Assembly (NCBI GenBank): GCA_029239675.1
Contig: JARBUM010000021.1
Span: 1-50,295 of the forward strand
Reading direction: 5' to 3'
Length of the DNA: 50,295 nt
DNA from: Pelosinus sp.
GTDB taxonomy: Bacteria > Bacillota > Negativicutes > DSM-13327
This document shows, one piece after another, positions 34,356 to 42,401 of this stretch; position 1 is the first letter of the stretch; each line of letters opens with the position of its first letter. The translations under genes and the position numbers were made by a program. The notes beneath the pieces are model-generated. The model had not been told where the DNA came from and did no database searches. It was given only the letters and a program-made list of their open reading frames with translations.

Positions 34356-35664
34356 ACTTTCCAAAGTGTTTGGCGGACTTAAGGCCGTATCCGATTTTTC
34401 CATAGATATTGGTAAAGGTGAGTTAATTGGATTGATTGGCCCAAATGGCGCAGGGAAAACAACAGCTTTTAATTTATTAACAGGTGTATATCAGCCGACA
34501 ACTGGTGAGATTGATTTTGATGATAAAAGTATTATCGGTTTTAAGCCTTATCAAATTACCCAAAAAGGGGTAGCTAGAACGTTTCAGAATATCCGTTTGT
34601 TTTCTGAACTATCCGTTTTAGATAATGTTAAGATTGCTTATCATTTCCATGTGAAGTATGGAATACTTGAATCCGTATTACGTATGGGAAGATATCATAA
34701 AGAAGAAAAAGAGATTGAAGAAAGAGCAATTAAACTATTAGAAATCTTTAAATTAGATCATAAAAAAGATGAAATTGCTAAAAACTTGCCTTATGGTGAG
34801 CAACGGCGTTTGGAGATTGCCAGAGCCTTGGCTGCTCAGCCTAAGTTGTTATTATTAGATGAACCAGCTGCCGGTATGAATCCTCAAGAAACCCAACAAC
34901 TGATGCAAATGATCAAATGGATAAAAGAAGAGTTTGATTTAACGATTTTATTAATTGAACATGACATGCAATTGGTTATGAATGTATGTGAACGTATCTA
35001 TGTATTAGAATATGGTAGTATAATTGCTCAAGGAACACCTGAGGAAATCAAGAATAACCCACGGGTTATTGAGGCCTACCTCGGAGAGGAGGTTGAAATT
35101 TCCGGTCTGCTAAAACCGAAGGCTGGCCAAGTAAACTTTGAGGGAAAAAATATTTCTGGCATGCCTGCTCAGGATATTGTTAAACTTAGTATTTCTCAAG
35201 TGCCGGAAGGACGAAGAGTCTTTGCTAATATGTCTGTTATGGAAAACTTAGAATTGGGTGCCTACATTCGTAATGACAAAAAAGGTATTCAGGAAGATCT
35301 GGAGAAGGTCTTTGTGAGGTTCCCTCGCTTGTCAGAACGACGTAGCCAGTTAGCTGGTACTTTATCAGGTGGTGAGCAACAGATGTTGGCCATGGGGCGT
35401 GCTTTAATGAGTCGTCCAAGGTTATTGCTGCTAGATGAACCTTCCATGGGCCTTGCGCCGCTGTTGGTAAAAGAAATTTTCTCTATTATTAAAGAAATTA
35501 ATGCGAGTGGTACGACGGTATTGCTAGTTGAGCAAAATGCTCATATGGCCTTATCCATTGCTAATAGAGCCTATGTACTGGAAACAGGACGGATTATCCT
35601 CTCTGGTGATGCTAGAGAGTTGGCCGCAAGCGAAGAAATACGTAAAGCCTACTTGGGTGGTTAA
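34333..35664 (+). CDS. livG: LivG-LivF fused ATPase; LivF part lacks its Walker A region
   Basis: 443 residues. 1-255 is a complete LivG: Walker A GPNGAGKTT (about 37-45), signature LPYGEQRRLEIARAL, Walker B LLLLDEPAAG and switch His IEHD. From 256 (base 35098) the chain continues directly as LivF from ISGLLKPKAG, with intact LSGGEQQ, LLLLDEPSMG and VEQNAH. The first ~50 residues of LivF, including its P-loop, are absent, as is any stop or start between the two. It looks like an in-frame deletion joining livG to livF. One composite ATP site (LivG P-loop with LivF signature) could remain; the other cannot. Assembly error must be excluded. GTG at 34333 follows GGGAGG. Confidence 0.9.
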   Translation: MAILKATKLSKVFGGLKAVSDFSIDIGKGELIGLIGPNGAGKTTAFNLLTGVYQPTTGEIDFDDKSIIGFKPYQITQKGVARTFQNIRLFSELSVLDNVKIAYHFHVKYGILESVLRMGRYHKEEKEIEERAIKLLEIFKLDHKKDEIAKNLPYGEQRRLEIARALAAQPKLLLLDEPAAGMNPQETQQLMQMIKWIKEEFDLTILLIEHDMQLVMNVCERIYVLEYGSIIAQGTPEEIKNNPRVIEAYLGEEVEISGLLKPKAGQVNFEGKNISGMPAQDIVKLSISQVPEGRRVFANMSVMENLELGAYIRNDKKGIQEDLEKVFVRFPRLSERRSQLAGTLSGGEQQMLAMGRALMSRPRLLLLDEPSMGLAPLLVKEIFSIIKEINASGTTVLLVEQNAHMALSIANRAYVLETGRIILSGDARELAASEEIRKAYLGG

Positions 35665-35667
35665 TCC

Positions 35668-35770
35668 AATGCACTAAAGATATTCATGTTGGGAAGTTAT
35701 GAAAGGAAAAGAGTCAATCTAGGATTGTATGCTCATAATTTCTGACATGGAGACATCTTTAGTGCATTTT
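35668..35770 (+). other. 14-bp stem enclosing ~73 bases between livGF and the CBS-ACT gene
   Basis: AATGCACTAAAGAT (35668-35681) pairs perfectly with ATCTTTAGTGCATT (35755-35768), followed by TT. It begins three bases after the livGF stop and ends about 35 bases before the next start. It could be a terminator with a large loop or an unrecognised RNA domain. Confidence 0.5.
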
Positions 35771-35803
35771 GGTTAGTAAAAATAATCAACGGAGATGATG
35801 AAA

Positions 35804-36448
35804 ATGTTTGTAGAAAGCAGAATGACAGCTAATCCAATAACCATTAATTCCACTACAACAATTGCTGATGCATCGGAGATTATGCGTAATAATAAATTTC
35901 GCCGTCTACCAGTCGTTGATGGTGAGAAACTAATTGGTATTGTAACGGATCGGGATCTACGTGCAGTATCCGCATCGCCAGCAACCGCTCTTTCTATTTT
36001 TGAGCTGAATTACTTGTTGGCAAAAATGAAAGTCAAGGATATCATGCAAAAAGAGGTTATTACCATTAGTTCAGTTGCTACCATTGAAGAAGCGGCTATC
36101 CTAATGTACAATCATCGCATTGGCGGTTTAGTCGTAGTTGATGAGCATGGGGCAGTAGTTGGTATCATTACAGAGACAGATATCTTTAAAAGCTTTGTTG
36201 ATATTATGGGCCTAGTAGATGGGAAAACTCGTCTTACACTTCATACGGCGGATAAAGTTGGCGTGCTTCACGACATTTCGGAAGTCTTTTTGGCAAGGAA
36301 CATTAATATTACCAGTATGGTTAATTATGCTTTGCCTGATGGAAAAGTGGAGATGGTAATACGAGCCGATATTGCAGACACTGAAGAATTAGAGAAAGCT
36401 CTGGCTGATAAAGGGTATCCCATTAGCCATGTTGTACATATTAAATAA
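35804..36448 (+). CDS. CBS-pair plus ACT domain protein (AcuB-like)
   Basis: About 214 residues. Two CBS domains (about 5-60 and 75-135: NNKFRRLPVVDGEKLIGIVTDRDL, YNHRIGGLVVVDEHGAVVGIITETD) bind adenine nucleotides in this family. They are followed by an ACT-like domain (about 145-212: GVLHDISEVFLARNINI) that typically senses amino acids. The layout matches AcuB-type proteins. Position behind the branched-chain transporter suggests amino acid or energy sensing, but no target is adjacent. Of three in-frame ATGs (35795, 35798, 35804), the last has the proper distance from CGGAG. Confidence 0.85.
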   Translation: MFVESRMTANPITINSTTTIADASEIMRNNKFRRLPVVDGEKLIGIVTDRDLRAVSASPATALSIFELNYLLAKMKVKDIMQKEVITISSVATIEEAAILMYNHRIGGLVVVDEHGAVVGIITETDIFKSFVDIMGLVDGKTRLTLHTADKVGVLHDISEVFLARNINITSMVNYALPDGKVEMVIRADIADTEELEKALADKGYPISHVVHIK

Positions 36449-36496
36449 TAGGATAGGTATAATTGCGACTTTCTCCATGAATTAGGGTTAAAGATA

Positions 36497-36535
36497 TTTA
36501 CAGCCAAATTCATGATGTGGTACTATATATATAAT
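36497..36535 (+). promoter_or_regulatory. candidate promoter for the NiCo riboswitch
   Basis: TTTACA (36497-36502) with TACTAT 18 bases on (36521-36526), or a TATAAT at 36530-36535 with a poor -35. Either gives transcription shortly before the aptamer. Confidence 0.45.
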
Positions 36536-36537
36536 AT

Positions 36538-36632
36538 GGTAGGAACAGGCGGCCGATATGGCGCAGCCGGGCGGAAAGCAGCAGGTATAACGTAAAAACC
36601 TGTGGGACCTTAGGGTACCCACAGGTTTTTTT
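36538..36632 (+). promoter_or_regulatory. NiCo (czcD) riboswitch with terminator
   Basis: Matches the Ni/Co-sensing czcD motif: ACAGGCGGCC, then GCAGCCGGGC, then GCAGCAGG and CCTGTGGGACC, the four-way junction purine-rich segments known from solved NiCo RNAs. A terminator follows (AAAACCTGTGGG at 36595-36606 with CCCACAGGTTTT at 36618-36629, then T). Its 5' arm is the CCTGTGGGAC of the aptamer. Metal binding should therefore prevent termination and switch on the downstream cation efflux gene. The segment is GC-rich against an AT-rich background. Weak P1 pairing in my reading is the main doubt. Confidence 0.85.
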
Positions 36633-36780
36633 GTTGTGCCATCATGTGGTAAGTATTTTGGGTAGGTTTTACCTGCTGGAAGTGGATGGAGTTGGTACAT
36701 TTTATAAGTCTTATGAATAGGGTAAGCTATTGAAGGTTATAACAATGATTGACTGGAGTAAAAGGTAGGAGGTAGTAGTA
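36633..36780 (+). other. leader between the NiCo terminator and the efflux gene
   Basis: About 150 bases with no gene or known motif recognised, ending in AGGAGG before the TTG start of the efflux gene. Confidence 0.4.
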
Positions 36781-37686
36781 TTGGGGTATGAGGATAGTAA
36801 ACTAAAGGAGCGTACTGCAAGGCTGTCCGTTATTTCTAATACGGTCCTGGTAATATTAAAATTGGTAGTAGGGTTTTATACTGGAGCAGTAAGCATTATT
36901 TCAGAAGCTGCCCATTCGGGTGTTGACTTGCTGGCATCTGTAATTGCATTTTATGCGGTGCGGAAGGCAGATACACCTCCTGATGGTAATCACGCCTATG
37001 GTCATGGTAAAGTCGAGAATTTATCAGGAGCCATTGAAGCCATATTGATCGTAGGAGCGGCTGTGTGGATTGTATATGAGGCGGGGCGTAAAATTAATGC
37101 TACTCAGGTTCCAGAGTTTCTGGAATACGGTATTGTCCTTATGCTAATTTCCATAGGTGTTAATTACTGGGTGTCCGAAAGATTATTTAAAGTAGCTAAA
37201 CAAACCGATTCTCATGCTTTAGAAGCAGATGGCTTACACCTGCGGGCGGATATCTGGACGTCTATTGGAGTGCTAGTCGGATTGGTGATTATCCATTTCC
37301 TGGGTCTTGCGTGGCTTGACCCTGTGATTGCAATTGTGGTTGCTGGTGTGGTATTTAAAGCCGGCTATGGCATGACGAAAAAGAGTCTATATGAGCTAAC
37401 AGATATTAGTTTACCAGAGGATGAAGAGCAGGTGATTATTGATGTGATTACAAGTCACAAAGAAGTCATTTCCTTCCATCAGCTTCGGACCCGGCGTTCT
37501 GGTAGCTGGCGTCTAATTGATATGCATCTTATTTTGTATAAAGACATGCATTTAAATAAGGCTCATGATATCTGTGACCAAATAGAGGCGGAAATCAAAG
37601 CAAAGCTAGGTCTTTGTGATGTCGTTATACATCTTGAACCGTGTGATCATCACCAAGACGTGGGGGAATGCCCTCTTAGTGAATAA
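36781..37686 (+). CDS. cation diffusion facilitator (CzcD/FieF-type metal efflux)
   Basis: Metal/proton antiporter, 301 residues, about six membrane segments. Metal-site motifs: SEAAHSGVD in TM2, HAYGHGKVE after it, and HLRADIWTS in TM5 (H-x3-D). The C-terminal cytoplasmic domain ends HLEPCDHHQD, with extra His residues for metal binding. TTG at 36781 lies nine bases after AGGAGG. The NiCo riboswitch upstream predicts Ni or Co as the inducing and probably exported ions. Monocistronic, with its own terminator. Confidence 0.93.
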   Translation: MGYEDSKLKERTARLSVISNTVLVILKLVVGFYTGAVSIISEAAHSGVDLLASVIAFYAVRKADTPPDGNHAYGHGKVENLSGAIEAILIVGAAVWIVYEAGRKINATQVPEFLEYGIVLMLISIGVNYWVSERLFKVAKQTDSHALEADGLHLRADIWTSIGVLVGLVIIHFLGLAWLDPVIAIVVAGVVFKAGYGMTKKSLYELTDISLPEDEEQVIIDVITSHKEVISFHQLRTRRSGSWRLIDMHLILYKDMHLNKAHDICDQIEAEIKAKLGLCDVVIHLEPCDHHQDVGECPLSE

Positions 37687-37727
37687 AAAAACAAGCAAGA
37701 ATAGTGATGTTCTTGCTTATTTTTTTA
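37683..37727. terminator. bidirectional terminator between efflux and orphan genes
   Basis: AAGCAAGAA/TTCTTGCTT stem (37693-37718) flanked by A- and T-tracts, eight-base loop. The stop of the minus-strand gene lies at its edge. Confidence 0.9.
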
Positions 37728-38429
37728 TGGTAATTTCTTTGGAGGTGCTTTTTTATTGCGAAATTTGTTTAGATGCTTGCAACGCACGCGGCTTTCATTA
37801 TTGGGATTTTCAGAGGATGCATCATCAACTCGGTCACTTTTGATTTCTGGTAAATCGGGATTTGGGCATTCTACTTCATTAGAGTGTGTGCGAATTGAAT
37901 TGACTAGATTTACTAGAGCGACGGCCTCTACCTCTGAAATATCTGAGTTTGGCGATGGTTGTGGTTGTTTGGTAAGAGGGGGAGATGTGGAAGATTTCGG
38001 ACAAATAACATCACATTTAGGCAGACAGGGCTTTCGGTGGTGGCAGCAGTCTAATATTCGTCGTAAAGCTTCCATTTCAACGACTTGTTCTGCCGTGTGA
38101 AATGGAATATCTGTAGTAGTCGATTTGTTAGCTAATAATCGGAATAAATCCACTGGAGCGCAGGAAATCTGTAGGAAATCACTGCTAAAAGCTACTTTGC
38201 AACATAATAATTCTAGGAAAATATCAATTAAAGTACCAGCGTTATCGGCACGTCTTACTGCCCGTTCAAAGACTTCAGGGCAAACCTCAGGTGTGCGATG
38301 AATTTCTTCTGATGCGCCAACTAGCAGACGATAAGAGGCCACTAGCGAAGAGAGATTAGGAATAACAGCGTTTATATCAGCCAATATCAGGTCAATAATA
38401 GGTTGAGGGCTTTCATTGGTATCTGACAT
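37725..38429 (-). CDS. hypothetical protein with a Cys/His cluster
   Basis: Not recognised. 234 residues, with no signal peptide or membrane segment. The N-terminal half (about 1-125) is mostly helical and hydrophobic-patterned (LSSLVASYRLLVGASEEIH, RADNAGTLIDIFLELLCC). A cluster CCHHRKPCLPKC..C follows at about 127-142 and could bind metal. The C-terminal ~90 residues are low-complexity, rich in Ser, Pro, Asn and acidic residues, and end in a basic tail (NKFRNKKAPPKKLP). ATG at 38429 follows GAGGCG. It is convergent with the metal-efflux gene and divergent from mscS. A metal-related role is speculation. Confidence 0.65.
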   Translation of the reverse strand: MSDTNESPQPIIDLILADINAVIPNLSSLVASYRLLVGASEEIHRTPEVCPEVFERAVRRADNAGTLIDIFLELLCCKVAFSSDFLQISCAPVDLFRLLANKSTTTDIPFHTAEQVVEMEALRRILDCCHHRKPCLPKCDVICPKSSTSPPLTKQPQPSPNSDISEVEAVALVNLVNSIRTHSNEVECPNPDLPEIKSDRVDDASSENPNNESRVRCKHLNKFRNKKAPPKKLP

Positions 38430-38594
38430 GATAGTCGCCTCACTTTAGCATTGGTGCAACATTATATGCTGGAAGTAACCCAATTGCTATTCAAAAAAGG
38501 ATTTTGTAATAATCACGTATAATATATATGCAGCTATGGTAAAAGAAAACTATTATCAGATTGAAAGATGAATGCTCAGGAAAGGAGCTGACAT

Positions 38595-39428
38595 ATGCAA
38601 ATGTTATTTACACCAGAATTTTTATTAACTGCGGGGAATAAAATAGTGCGCCTGGTAGCTATTTTACTAGGGTCTATGCTTATATTGCGGTTGTTTGCTT
38701 TTATGGTGAATAAGGTATTTATTCCCAATGTTGGCATTAGTGCTTTTAAATTTGATGAAAAGCGTGCTAGGACCTTAGGAGGGTTACTGCAAAGCATAGT
38801 TCGATACATTATTTACTTTATTACAATTATAATGGTATTACAAGAATTCCAAATTGATACGACTTCTCTCGTTGCCGGTGCTGGAATCATAGGTTTAGCA
38901 CTTGGTGTGGGCTCACAAAGTTTGATTCGGGATTTTGTAACAGGTTTTTTCATTGTATTAGAAAATCAATTTGCCGTGGGAGATTATATTGTCATCGGTG
39001 ATATGGCGGGCACCGTAGAAGAAATTGGGTTACGAGTAACTAAATTGCGGGATGGTAATGGTGTGTTGCACATTATTCCCCATGGTGCAATCTCTAGGGT
39101 AAGTAATTATACAAGAGGGCATATGCAAGCAGTAGTCAATGTACCTGTGGCTTATGATGCTGATTTAGATAAAGTACTATTGTTGTTAGAGCAGGCTTGT
39201 GTTTCTATAAGCAAGGATATGGTAGAGGTACTAGAAAGGCCTCAGGTGCTAGGTGTGGTAGATCTTGGTTCTCAGGTATTAATAGTTCGTATTGTGGCTA
39301 AGACTGTGCCATTGCAGCAAGGAAAAGTGGAGAATGCTCTTCGCTATATCATTAAAAACCTATTTGCTGAGGCTCAAATTCCTCCCCCTCCTGTAGTAAA
39401 CAGTTATAGAAGTAAAGAAGGTGAGTAG
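38595..39428 (+). CDS. small-conductance mechanosensitive channel (MscS family)
   Basis: 277 residues with two to three membrane segments (about 12-32, 60-80) and the pore helix TM3 (LVAGAGIIGLALGVGSQSLIRD). The beta domain signature DFVTGFFIVLENQFAVGDYI and PHGAISRVSNYTRG follow. It releases osmolytes on hypo-osmotic shock. ATG at 38595 follows AAAGGAG. The stop abuts the DUF951 gene, forming a small operon. Confidence 0.92.
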   Translation: MQMLFTPEFLLTAGNKIVRLVAILLGSMLILRLFAFMVNKVFIPNVGISAFKFDEKRARTLGGLLQSIVRYIIYFITIIMVLQEFQIDTTSLVAGAGIIGLALGVGSQSLIRDFVTGFFIVLENQFAVGDYIVIGDMAGTVEEIGLRVTKLRDGNGVLHIIPHGAISRVSNYTRGHMQAVVNVPVAYDADLDKVLLLLEQACVSISKDMVEVLERPQVLGVVDLGSQVLIVRIVAKTVPLQQGKVENALRYIIKNLFAEAQIPPPPVVNSYRSKEGE

Positions 39429-39626
39429 ATGATGGTACGCTATGAAGTTGGTGATATTGTAAGAATGAAAAAAAGTCATCCTTGCGGATCGGCATTGTGG
39501 GAAATTACCCGGACTGGAATTGATTTTGGCCTAAAGTGTCAAGGGTGTGGGCGCTACGTTATGGTACCCCGGGTTAAGTTTGAGAAAGCCGTCAAAGAAA
39601 TTGTAGAACACAAGAAGACAGAATAG
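39429..39626 (+). CDS. DUF951 family protein (YyzM-like)
   Basis: 65 residues. The family pattern is VGDIVRMKKSHPCGSALWEI..GLKCQGCGRYVMVPR, with CxxC and an upstream Cys, probably a small beta-barrel metal binder. It lies just upstream of ychF in many Firmicutes, as here. ATG at 39429 or 39432 follows AGGTGAG. Confidence 0.92.
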   Translation: MMVRYEVGDIVRMKKSHPCGSALWEITRTGIDFGLKCQGCGRYVMVPRVKFEKAVKEIVEHKKTE

Positions 39627-39637
39627 GAGGAATTACT

Positions 39638-39826
39638 GTGATATATCAGTTTATTGTAGGGGGTATGACCCTATTGACAGGAATTGTACTCATCGTAATG
39701 GGAACGGATTTTGGTAGCAATATTAAGTTAACGATGGGCGTCGTGATTGGCTCTATTATGCTGTTGTTAGGTACCGCAAGGTTAAAGCATGCTATTGCTT
39801 ACCGTCGAGAACACGGAAATCAATAA
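39638..39826 (+). CDS. small two-segment membrane protein, unknown
   Basis: 62 residues, two hydrophobic segments (about 4-23 and 28-46) and a basic C-terminal tail (RLKHAIAYRREHGNQ). No family recognised. GTG at 39638 follows AGGAGG, 11 bases after the DUF951 stop; it appears to be a real third gene of the mscS-DUF951 unit. Confidence 0.65.
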   Translation: MIYQFIVGGMTLLTGIVLIVMGTDFGSNIKLTMGVVIGSIMLLLGTARLKHAIAYRREHGNQ

Positions 39827-39908
39827 AGTGTCTGCTTGAAAATAGTAGAGGAATCATCTACAATAAGACATGCTGAAGTAGAAATTGTAAGTAAGGTGGA
39901 ATAGATGA

Positions 39909-41015
39909 ATGAGTACAAATTTAGAAGTGGGTATTGTCGGTTTACCGAATGTAGGTAAAAGCACGTTATTTAATGCGATTACAAAGGCGGGTGCAGAGGC
40001 TGCTAATTATCCTTTTTGCACCATAGAACCCAATGTGGGTGTAGTAGATGTTCCAGATGAACGTTTGCCTCATCTTGTAGAAATGTATAAAACGAAACGC
40101 TGCATTCCCACAGCCATGCGCTTTGTAGATATTGCAGGCCTGGTAAAAGGCGCATCCAAAGGAGAAGGGTTAGGGAATAAATTTCTAGCTCACATTCGCC
40201 AAGTAGATGCTTTGGCTCAGGTTGTACGCTGTTTTGAAGATGAGAATATTACACACGTAGAAGGGGCGTTAGATCCTTTGCGTGATATCGAAATTATTAA
40301 TACGGAATTGTGTTTAGCAGATTTAGATACCTTAGAAAAGCGCATGGAGCGTGTGCAGAAACTAATCAAAACTGGCGATAAAAAAGCACCAGGTGAGATG
40401 GCAGTTCTGGTGAGAATAAAAGAACTCTTAGAGCAGGCACTGCCAGCCAGGCGTGTAGAGATGACTGACGATGAGGCTGTACTCATTAGTGACCTGAACT
40501 TGATGACGCTAAAACCAGTATTGTTTATTGCCAATGTTAGCGAAGAAGAAGTCGCCAATGCTGAGGATAATAAATATGTTAAAATGGTGAAAGAATATGC
40601 CATGGAAGAGGGCGCTGAAGTCATTGCAGTTTCAGCTAAGGTAGAATCTGAGATTGCTGAATTGCCAGCAGAAGATGCTAAAGAATTCTTAGCAGAGCTT
40701 GGTTTAGCAGAATCTGGACTGGATAAGCTGATTAAAGCTTCTTATAAACTTCTAGGATTAGTAACTTTCTTGACAGCAGGTGAGCAAGAAGTACGTGCCT
40801 GGACTATTAAGAAGGGCACTAAAGCACCTCAGGCAGGAGGAAAAATCCACTCTGATATTGAGCGCGGCTTCATTAGAGCAGAAATCGTTTCCTATAATGA
40901 CCTTGTGCTGACAGGTAGTTCCAATGCAGCTCGTGAAAAAGGCTTGGTTCGGCTAGAGGGCAAGGAATATGTGATGCAAGATGGAGACGTTACTTACTTT
41001 AGATTTAATGTATAA
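39909..41015 (+). CDS. ychF: ribosome-associated GTPase/ATPase YchF
   Basis: Obg-like P-loop protein of 368 residues that prefers ATP in characterised members. GLPNVGKST (about 10-18), DIAGLVKGASKGEGLGNKFL (switch region), an inserted coiled coil (about 130-200) and a C-terminal TGS domain (LGLVTFLTAGEQEVRAWTIKKG). ATG at 39909 follows AAGGTGG. Syntenic with B. subtilis yyaF, directly ahead of rpsF. Confidence 0.96.
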   Translation: MSTNLEVGIVGLPNVGKSTLFNAITKAGAEAANYPFCTIEPNVGVVDVPDERLPHLVEMYKTKRCIPTAMRFVDIAGLVKGASKGEGLGNKFLAHIRQVDALAQVVRCFEDENITHVEGALDPLRDIEIINTELCLADLDTLEKRMERVQKLIKTGDKKAPGEMAVLVRIKELLEQALPARRVEMTDDEAVLISDLNLMTLKPVLFIANVSEEEVANAEDNKYVKMVKEYAMEEGAEVIAVSAKVESEIAELPAEDAKEFLAELGLAESGLDKLIKASYKLLGLVTFLTAGEQEVRAWTIKKGTKAPQAGGKIHSDIERGFIRAEIVSYNDLVLTGSSNAAREKGLVRLEGKEYVMQDGDVTYFRFNV

Positions 41016-41025
41016 AGAAGACTTG

Positions 41026-41115
41026 TTCAGGTGGAGTTAAAACGCCACCTGAATCTTAGTCGCACTTAACTCCCACTTGTAGAAGAGGGGAATCTTAAAG
41101 CGACTTGGTCATCGA
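41026..41115 (+). other. hairpin plus nested-stem element after ychF
   Basis: TTCAGGTGG/CCACCTGAA hairpin (41026-41053), followed at once by AGTCGC (41058-41063) pairing with GCGACT (41100-41105) around an inner TCCC/GGGA stem. It resembles a structured RNA or intergenic repeat. The hairpin alone is a weak terminator (tail TCTTA). Confidence 0.45.
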
Positions 41116-41147
41116 ATAAATTGGAAATAAAAAAACAATTTATATTG

Positions 41148-41177
41148 TTGCATTTCTATAGTTATTAGTGATATAAT
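41148..41177 (+). promoter_or_regulatory. promoter of rpsF-ssb-rpsR
   Basis: TTGCAT (41148-41153), 18-base spacer, TATAAT (41172-41177). The leader of about 100 bases can fold (GGGGTTTG with CAAACC, then CCCTGCT with AGCGGGG), as expected for S6-S18 autoregulation. I could not confirm the known S6-S18 binding motif. Confidence 0.7.
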
Positions 41178-41284
41178 ATGTCAGTCTAGGGTAGCCTAGC
41201 GGGGTTTGAAGAAATGTTTATAAATGTTTACAAACCTTCCCTGCTCCCACAAGGAGCCATAAGTCCACAGGAGGAGGTGATTTC

Positions 41285-41569
41285 GTGAGAAAGTACGAAG
41301 TCATGTTTATTGTTAAGCCGTTGGAAGAAGAGGCTACAAATGCGGTAATTACCAAGTTTGAAAACCTAATTAATAACAACGGTGGTCAAGTAGAGAAAAT
41401 TGATCGTTGGGGCAAAAAGCGTTTGGCTTACGTAGTAAAAGACTTCACAGAAGGTTTTTACTGCTTAACTACCTTTACTGCTGTTCCAGCAACCATTCTT
41501 GAGCTTGATCGTATAATGAAGATTACTGAAGATATTTTGAAATTTATGATTACAAGAGTAGACGAATAG
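41285..41569 (+). CDS. rpsF: 30S ribosomal protein S6
   Basis: 94 residues, normal length. MRKYEVMFIVKPLEEE start, GGQVEKIDRWGKKRLAYVVKDFTEGFY core and a KFMITRVDE end are typical. GTG at 41285 follows the strong AGGAGGAGGTG. First gene of rpsF-ssb-rpsR. Confidence 0.97.
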   Translation: MRKYEVMFIVKPLEEEATNAVITKFENLINNNGGQVEKIDRWGKKRLAYVVKDFTEGFYCLTTFTAVPATILELDRIMKITEDILKFMITRVDE

Positions 41570-41588
41570 ACCAGGGGGAATTTACACC

Positions 41589-41999
41589 ATGAATAAGGTT
41601 ATAATAGTCGGACGTTTGACTCGTGATCCGGAAGTTCGATATACACAAACTGGTAAAGCAGTAGCATCCTTTAGTGTAGCAGTTGACACCGGCTATGGTG
41701 AGAACAAGCGCGCTGATTTTATTCCTGTCGTAGTATGGGATAAACTGGCCGAAGTTTGTGGCAACAACCTTACCAAGGGTCGTCGTGTACTAGTTGAAGG
41801 ACGTTTGCAAATTCGCGATTATGAGAAAGATGGACAAAAGCGGCGTGCAGCTGACGTAGTAGCTCAAAACATTGAGTTTTTAGATACGAAGCAAGCTGTA
41901 AGCGGTGGCAGTACTACTGCCAGTCCTGCAAAATCATCCGGATATGATGTCAGCTCCTTTGGTACAGAGGTCTTCCCTGAAGAGGAAATTCCATTTTAA
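41589..41999 (+). CDS. ssb: single-stranded DNA-binding protein
   Basis: 136 residues. OB-fold (about 1-105: MNKVIIVGRLTRDPEVRYTQ, VEGRLQIRDYEKDGQKRRAADVVA), a Ser/Thr/Ala linker and the acidic tip EEEIPF that contacts partner proteins. Lies between rpsF and rpsR as in most Firmicutes. Confidence 0.97.
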   Translation: MNKVIIVGRLTRDPEVRYTQTGKAVASFSVAVDTGYGENKRADFIPVVVWDKLAEVCGNNLTKGRRVLVEGRLQIRDYEKDGQKRRAADVVAQNIEFLDTKQAVSGGSTTASPAKSSGYDVSSFGTEVFPEEEIPF

Positions 42000-42014
42000 A
42001 GGGAGGTATTATCG

Positions 42015-42245
42015 GTGAAACGTGAAAGAGGAAGAAAACCTAAGAAAAAGATTTGCAGTTTCTGCGTTGATAAAGTAGAAACTATCGATTATAAAGAGGT
42101 TGGTAAAATCCGTCGTTACACTACAGAACGTGGCAAAATATTGCCTCGCCGTATTTCTGGTAACTGCGCAAAACATCAACGTAACGTAACATTGGCGATT
42201 AAACGTGCACGTATTGTTGCATTATTGCCATTCACAGCAGAATAA
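42015..42245 (+). CDS. rpsR: 30S ribosomal protein S18
   Basis: 76 residues. [53 protein letters not shown] and the [10 protein letters not shown] end are diagnostic. Three Cys residues including CSFC suggest the zinc-binding form. GTG at 42015 follows GGGAGG. Confidence 0.97.
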   Translation: MKRERGRKPKKKICSFCVDKVETIDYKEVGKIRRYTTERGKILPRRISGNCAKHQRNVTLAIKRARIVALLPFTAE

Positions 42246-42283
42246 AACAAAGGAGAGGTTATTTAACCTCTCTTTTGTTTTAT
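42243..42283 (+). terminator. terminator of rpsF-ssb-rpsR
   Basis: 19-bp stem with one G-U (42243-42261 with 42264-42282), GGAGAGGTTA/TAACCTCTC core and T-rich 3' arm. It begins inside the rpsR stop codon. Confidence 0.93.
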
Positions 42284-42401
42284 TCTGGAAGAAGGAGTCA
42301 TCTTACCTTCTTATCTCGGATATACTTTATTATAAAGCAGGAAACAGCCTCTTGATTTGCGAATACTATTTAGATATAGTAAAAAAGGGGGAGTGGCTGT
42401 T

